A stretch of DNA of 9,916 bases, taken from the NCBI GenBank assembly GCA_963966775.1, contig CAXAAH010000057.1, positions 1 to 9,916 of the forward strand, in the 5' to 3' direction. Below are positions 6,668 to 9,916 of this stretch, in pieces. The notes beneath the pieces were generated by a model. That model was not told the origin of the DNA, ran no database searches, and saw nothing but the letters and a program-made list of their open reading frames with translations. The stretch comes from UBA685 sp002299005 (GTDB lineage Bacteria; Pseudomonadota; Alphaproteobacteria; Puniceispirillales; Puniceispirillaceae). How positions within the stretch are numbered: position 1 is the first letter of the stretch; each line of letters opens with the position of its first letter. The translations under genes were made by a program, and so were the position numbers.

Positions 6668-6690
6668 CTGAATAATTGGCCTGAATAATT
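6668..6690. repeat. 13-base-period direct repeat in the yraN-BON gap
   Basis: CTGAATAATT occurs at 6668-6677 and 6681-6690. The spacing of just over one helical turn could suit a repeated protein-binding site, or it is a simple slippage duplication. Confidence 0.5.
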
Positions 6691-6733
6691 TGCCCAAAAA
6701 TTAAATTTGGCCGCATAAAAAGGAACCTTCATC

Positions 6734-7327
6734 ATGATGCGATTATCAACGGCTATCACAGCATTTTTGTTGTCTATCACCTTTGCCTTGAGCGCCTGTG
6801 CGCCGGCATTGGTTGGCGTTGGCACAGCGGCGGTTGCGGCATCATCGACTGAAAAAGGCTTCTCAACATCTGTCTCTGATGGCGTTATCCGCACAAAGCT
6901 GGCCGATAAATATCTGCGCAATGATGTGGATCTTGTCTCGGCTGTCTCTATTTCGGTGAATGAAGGCGCGGTACTTTTGACAGGCTCTGTCGCGACCCAA
7001 GATAAAAAGATCAATGCCACACGTCTGGCATGGGAAATCAAAGGTGTCCGCGAAGTGATTAATGAGCTGACCATCATGGAAGAGACATCTATCAAAAACA
7101 AAGCCAAGGATTTTGCCGCCGCCGCGCAATTGCGCCTCAAAATCATTGGTGATGGCCAAGTCTCATCGCTGAATTACTCAATCGATGTGGTCAATGGCGT
7201 TGTCTATCTATCAGGTGTCGCCGAAACCAGAGAAGAGCGTGAACGCGTTGTCGCGCTTGCCCAAGAATTGCCTTTTGCCAAAAAAGTCGTCGATTATATC
7301 ATCCTCTCATCTGACAGGCGCGACTAA
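6734..7327 (+). CDS. Two-BON-domain outer-membrane lipoprotein, DolP (YraP)-like
   Basis: A 197-residue lipoprotein. The signal peptide ends in the lipobox LSAC with Cys22 and Ala at +2, favouring the outer membrane. An Ala/Gly/Val stretch (23-37) resembles the start of mature E. coli DolP. Two BON domains follow, at about 47-115 and 121-192; each has the core strand-turn pattern, EGAVLLTGSV (77-86) and NGVVYLSGVA (154-163). E. coli DolP (191 residues) has the same layout, binds anionic phospholipid and supports outer-membrane integrity and BAM function; this role is inferred here from architecture and from being next to lpoA, rsmI and yraN homologues. AGGA at 6721-6724 is the ribosome site; ATG 6734 and ATG 6737 are both possible. 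The 116-base gap from yraN allows its own promoter. A general two-BON osmotic-stress protein (OsmY-like) is less likely because of the lipobox. Confidence 0.88.
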   Translation: MMRLSTAITAFLLSITFALSACAPALVGVGTAAVAASSTEKGFSTSVSDGVIRTKLADKYLRNDVDLVSAVSISVNEGAVLLTGSVATQDKKINATRLAWEIKGVREVINELTIMEETSIKNKAKDFAAAAQLRLKIIGDGQVSSLNYSIDVVNGVVYLSGVAETREERERVVALAQELPFAKKVVDYIILSSDRRD

Positions 7328-7348
7328 CTATTTGGTCAACTATTTGGG
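7325..7348. repeat. 12-base tandem duplication between the BON gene stop and gshB
   Basis: AACTATTTGG occurs at 7326-7335 and 7338-7347, as two nearly identical 12-base units starting at the stop codon (7325-7336 and 7337-7348). It leaves the coding sequences untouched and looks like a recent duplication. Confidence 0.55.
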
Positions 7349-7375
7349 TATCAAAGTAACGGTGGGGCAAAGATT

Positions 7376-8344
7376 ATGGGCTTAAAAATAGCTGTGCAAA
7401 TGGACCCGATTGCGGGCATTGATATAACAGGCGATACCAGCTTTGCCTTTGCCCTTGAGGCGCAATCACGCGGCCATGCGCTCTCTTATTATCTCCCCGA
7501 CAGCCTAACGCTTGATGAAGGGGTGGTTTACGGCCAATTGCGTCAAATCACCTTGCGAGATGAGGTTGGCAATCATGTGGATGAGGGCCCTGCCTCTTAT
7601 CAGCCGCTCGCGCAAATGGATGTGATCTTAATGCGCCAAGATCCGCCTTTTGATATGGCCTATATCACCGCCACCCATCTATTAGAGCATTTGCCGCCAA
7701 CAACGATGGTGGTCAATAATCCAGCTGAAGTACGTAACGCGCCTGAAAAGATTATGGTGCTTGATTTCCCTCATTTAATGCCACCCACCATGGTCAGCCG
7801 TGATGAAAGCGCGATTGCCGCCTTTCGTCAAAAGCACCAAGATATCATCATCAAACCGCTTTATGGCAATGGCGGGGCAGGGGTGTTCTTGCTGAAAGAA
7901 GGCGATAAGAATTTTAACGCGCTTTTGGAAATGTTCTTCAGCGCCAGCCGTGAACCTGTGATGGTGCAAGCCTATTTGCCAGAGGTCACAAAAGGCGATA
8001 AGCGCATCATCTTAATTGATGGCAAGGCTGTTGGCGCGATTAACCGTGTCCCTTCGCCTGATGAGGCACGCTCCAATATGCATGTCGGTGGTCAGGCAAT
8101 GGCCACAGATTTAACACCGCGCGATCACGAAATTTGTGAAGCCATCGGCCCAACTTTGCGGCAACGCGGCCTGCTATTTGTTGGCATTGATGTTATCGGT
8201 GATTATCTGACAGAGATTAACGTGACCTCGCCCACAGGTATCAGAGAGTTTGAACGCTTCACCGGCATTAGCCTTGCCGCCAAGACATGGGATGCGATTG
8301 AGGCAAATCATAAAAGCTATGAGACTAACCGCATCTTGCGATAG
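7376..8344 (+). CDS. gshB: Glutathione synthetase
   Basis: An ATP-grasp enzyme that joins gamma-glutamylcysteine and glycine, using ATP, to form glutathione; the second step of the pathway, in the cytoplasm. The 322 residues match prokaryotic GshB (about 315-320). Motifs in order: MRQDPPFD (86-93), VVNNPAEVRNAPEK (112-125), the ATP-binding loop KPLYGNGGAG (160-169), GDKRIILIDG (207-216), INRVPSPDEARSN (222-234) and the metal/substrate segment FVGIDVIGDYLTEINVTSPTG (start 268, end 288). The usual KPLDGxGG reads KPLYGNGG here, a mild change. A GGGG run about 11 bases upstream is the likely ribosome site. It lies 48 bases after the BON gene and its last 28 bases overlap the 3' end of the minus-strand yifB gene. 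The gene for the first step (gshA) is not in the window. Confidence 0.97.
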   Translation: MGLKIAVQMDPIAGIDITGDTSFAFALEAQSRGHALSYYLPDSLTLDEGVVYGQLRQITLRDEVGNHVDEGPASYQPLAQMDVILMRQDPPFDMAYITATHLLEHLPPTTMVVNNPAEVRNAPEKIMVLDFPHLMPPTMVSRDESAIAAFRQKHQDIIIKPLYGNGGAGVFLLKEGDKNFNALLEMFFSASREPVMVQAYLPEVTKGDKRIILIDGKAVGAINRVPSPDEARSNMHVGGQAMATDLTPRDHEICEAIGPTLRQRGLLFVGIDVIGDYLTEINVTSPTGIREFERFTGISLAAKTWDAIEANHKSYETNRILR

Positions 8345-9807
8345 GCCATCGCCTCTTGCAGGTGGGTTTTTTGTATCATCGGCGCCGCATCTAAATCAGC
8401 GATTGTCCGCGCCACTTTGACCAATTTCTCATAGCCGCGCCCGGTAATATCTAATTCAGTCACCGCCTTTTCCAAAAACGGCCGCAAGCCATCTTCAAAA
8501 TCCGGATTCCTATCATCTTTGGCCTCACCTTGACGCTGATAGGCAAATTCTGTTGCCTTCATCACCCTTGCGGCAATCTCAGCGCTTGATGGCCCTGTCA
8601 CATCACCTAGCAGATCAAGGGGCGGCAGAGCGGCAACATCGATGATTAAATCAAAGCGATCAAGCAAGGGGCCAGATAATTTCGCCACATAATTCTTGCC
8701 ACATTGCGGCGCTCTGCTACAGGCGCGCGCCGCATCTGCAAGATACCCGCACCGGCACGGGTTCATAGCGCCAATTAGCTGAAAGCGGGCAGGGTATTTT
8801 ATATGATGATTGGCACGCGCGATAATCACCTCCCCTGTCTCAAGCGGTTGGCACAACGCATCTAGGACAGAGGCCTGAAATTCGGGCAATTCGTCCAAGA
8901 ATAGCACCCCCTGATGGGCCAAAGATATCTCGCCCGGCTTTGCCTTCGCACCGCCGCCGACCAAAGCCGCCATAGAGGCTGAATGATGCGGATCGCGGTA
9001 CGGGCGGTGGCGTTGTATCACCCCGCCATCTTGGGCTTGCGATGATAAGATACCGCCCAAAGATTGGATCATCGATACTTCCAAAGCTTCAGCAGGTTGC
9101 AAAGGTGGCAGAAGGCCAGCCAGCCTGCTTGCCAACATTGATTTGCCAGCACCTGGCGGGCCTATCATCAACAGATTATGGCGACCAGCGGCGGCAATTT
9201 CCAAAACCCGCCGCGCTGTCTCTTGGCCTTTGACATCTGCCATATCAGGATAATGATGATTTGCCGCCAGCTTCATCTCTTCAGGGGGCGGCAATAATGC
9301 CTGACCTTTGAGGTGATTAACCAGCCCAATCAGAGACGGGCTAGCGATAATATCTGTCTTCGCCGCCCATCCTGCCTCAGCCCCATTGGCGGCGGGGCAA
9401 ATAAACGGCACTTGCAGGCCAGCCGCATGAAGCGCCCCCGATAGCGCGCCGCTAACAGGGCTAATCATCCCATCAAGAGATAGCTCACCTATGATAATGG
9501 CCTTCTCAAGGCTTGCCTGTTCAAGCACCCCCATTGCCACCAAAATGGCAAGCGCGATAGGCAAATCAAAATGCGCGCCTTCTTTGGTGACATCCGCAGG
9601 TGCCAGATTAATCGCAATGCGCTTTGCCGGCAGGCTAAGGCCAAGAGAGGAAAGGGCGGCTCTGATACGTTCTTTTGATTCAGCCACCGCCTTATCAGCG
9701 AGGCCAACAATCATCATCGCCGGCAAGCCATTTGATAGATGCGCCTGCACTTGCACAGGGACCGTATCAAGGCCGCGAAAAGCCACCGTATGTATCAGCG
9801 CATGCAT
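8317..9807 (-). CDS. comM: YifB/ComM family Mg-chelatase-like AAA+ ATPase
   Basis: A 496-residue AAA+ protein of the YifB/ComM family; ComM of Vibrio cholerae is a hexameric helicase that drives branch migration during natural transformation, while many family members occur in bacteria not known to be transformable. An N-terminal ChlI-type domain covers about 18-140, with KRIAINLAPAD at 62-72. The ATPase core has Walker A GPPGAGKS (216-223), Walker B VLFLDE (301-306) and sensor-1 GAMNPCRCGY (346-355), then LSGPLLDRFDL (377-387). The C-terminal Mg-chelatase domain runs from about 400 to 494. A longer frame uses GTG at 9816, but the ATG at 9807 has GGGTGG at good spacing and aligns with the usual short N-terminus ending TVAFxG, so 9807 is preferred. 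No Com uptake genes are visible nearby. Confidence 0.94.
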   Translation of the reverse strand: MHALIHTVAFRGLDTVPVQVQAHLSNGLPAMMIVGLADKAVAESKERIRAALSSLGLSLPAKRIAINLAPADVTKEGAHFDLPIALAILVAMGVLEQASLEKAIIIGELSLDGMISPVSGALSGALHAAGLQVPFICPAANGAEAGWAAKTDIIASPSLIGLVNHLKGQALLPPPEEMKLAANHHYPDMADVKGQETARRVLEIAAAGRHNLLMIGPPGAGKSMLASRLAGLLPPLQPAEALEVSMIQSLGGILSSQAQDGGVIQRHRPYRDPHHSASMAALVGGGAKAKPGEISLAHQGVLFLDELPEFQASVLDALCQPLETGEVIIARANHHIKYPARFQLIGAMNPCRCGYLADAARACSRAPQCGKNYVAKLSGPLLDRFDLIIDVAALPPLDLLGDVTGPSSAEIAARVMKATEFAYQRQGEAKDDRNPDFEDGLRPFLEKAVTELDITGRGYEKLVKVARTIADLDAAPMIQKTHLQEAMAYRKMRLVS

Positions 9808-9916
9808 GAAATCCACCCATCTATATAAGGGGTTGAGATAAAGACGCCGAGCCCGGCGCCCTATGCATGTTATGCCTTTGATTAATCTTTTAGGACAAGG
9901 TCCAGAATGATTGGTC
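9808..9916. other. yifB upstream region with a small GC hairpin and a possible divergent gene start
   Basis: The region contains a 5-bp GC hairpin, CGCCG (9845-9849) and CGGCG (9854-9858) with a 4-base loop, not followed by a T-run. At the right edge AGGACAAGG (9892-9900) sits 6 bases before an ATG at 9907, a good ribosome-site and start combination. This could be the first codons (M-I-G) of a plus-strand gene divergent from yifB, but only 10 bases are visible. Confidence 0.3.

Noticed and set aside
6722..6726. GGAAC resembling the -35 of an EcfG general-stress promoter near the BON gene
   Set aside because: It overlaps the ribosome site 8 bases before the start codon, so a promoter there would begin transcription inside the gene.
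6586..7159. Minus-strand open frames opposite yraN and the BON gene
   Set aside because: The plus-strand products have clear domains and signals, while these frames show none.
9863..9910. A 15-residue open frame ending just at the ATG at 9907, resembling a leader peptide
   Set aside because: Too short, with no ribosome site of its own and no codon run suggesting attenuation.
1..9916. Search for mobile elements, CRISPR arrays, tRNA or rRNA genes and defence modules
   Set aside because: No transposase, integrase, spaced palindromic repeats or RNA gene signatures were seen by eye; nearly all sequence is accounted for by core genes.

Overview
This window looks like ordinary chromosomal core DNA from an alphaproteobacterium with intermediate GC content. 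The evidence is the run rph-rdgB-hemW, then an LpoA/LppC-type lipoprotein back to back with rsmI, then yraN, a two-BON-domain lipoprotein, gshB and a YifB/ComM AAA+ protein, which is an alphaproteobacterial style of gene neighbourhood. The moderate GC, short gaps and protein flavour would fit a marine, SAR116-like lineage, but that placement is inference and cannot be settled from this sequence alone.

Layout. Bases 1-330 hold the 3' end of a helical protein of unclear identity, followed 12 bases later by a small double-zinc-ribbon membrane protein (343-843). A 149-base gap with a weak terminator-like hairpin and an inverted repeat leads into a tight operon: rph (RNase PH), rdgB (non-canonical dNTP pyrophosphatase) and hemW (radical-SAM heme chaperone); the last two overlap by one base at TAATG. 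hemW converges, with only 8 bases between the stops, on a minus-strand LpoA/LppC-family lipoprotein gene. That gene is divergent from rsmI across about 140 bases. rsmI is followed by yraN, a DolP-like lipoprotein gene and gshB, all on the plus strand. gshB overlaps the 3' end of the minus-strand yifB/comM gene by 28 bases. The last 100 bases are the yifB upstream region and perhaps the first codons of a divergent gene.

How the genes fit together. Most encode housekeeping functions: tRNA 3'-end processing (Rph), nucleotide-pool cleaning (RdgB), heme delivery (HemW), 16S rRNA ribose methylation (RsmI), glutathione synthesis (GshB) and DNA branch migration (YifB/ComM). The two lipoproteins suggest an envelope-maintenance module. 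The set lpoA | rsmI-yraN-dolP closely matches the Escherichia coli yraL/yraM/yraN/yraP neighbourhood, without diaA.

No defence system, mobile element, CRISPR array or clearly new system was found. The most interesting points are the conserved envelope/ribosome cluster, an apparently leaderless lpoA mRNA, several 12-15 base tandem duplications at gene junctions and in coding low-complexity stretches, and the unidentified proteins at the left edge.
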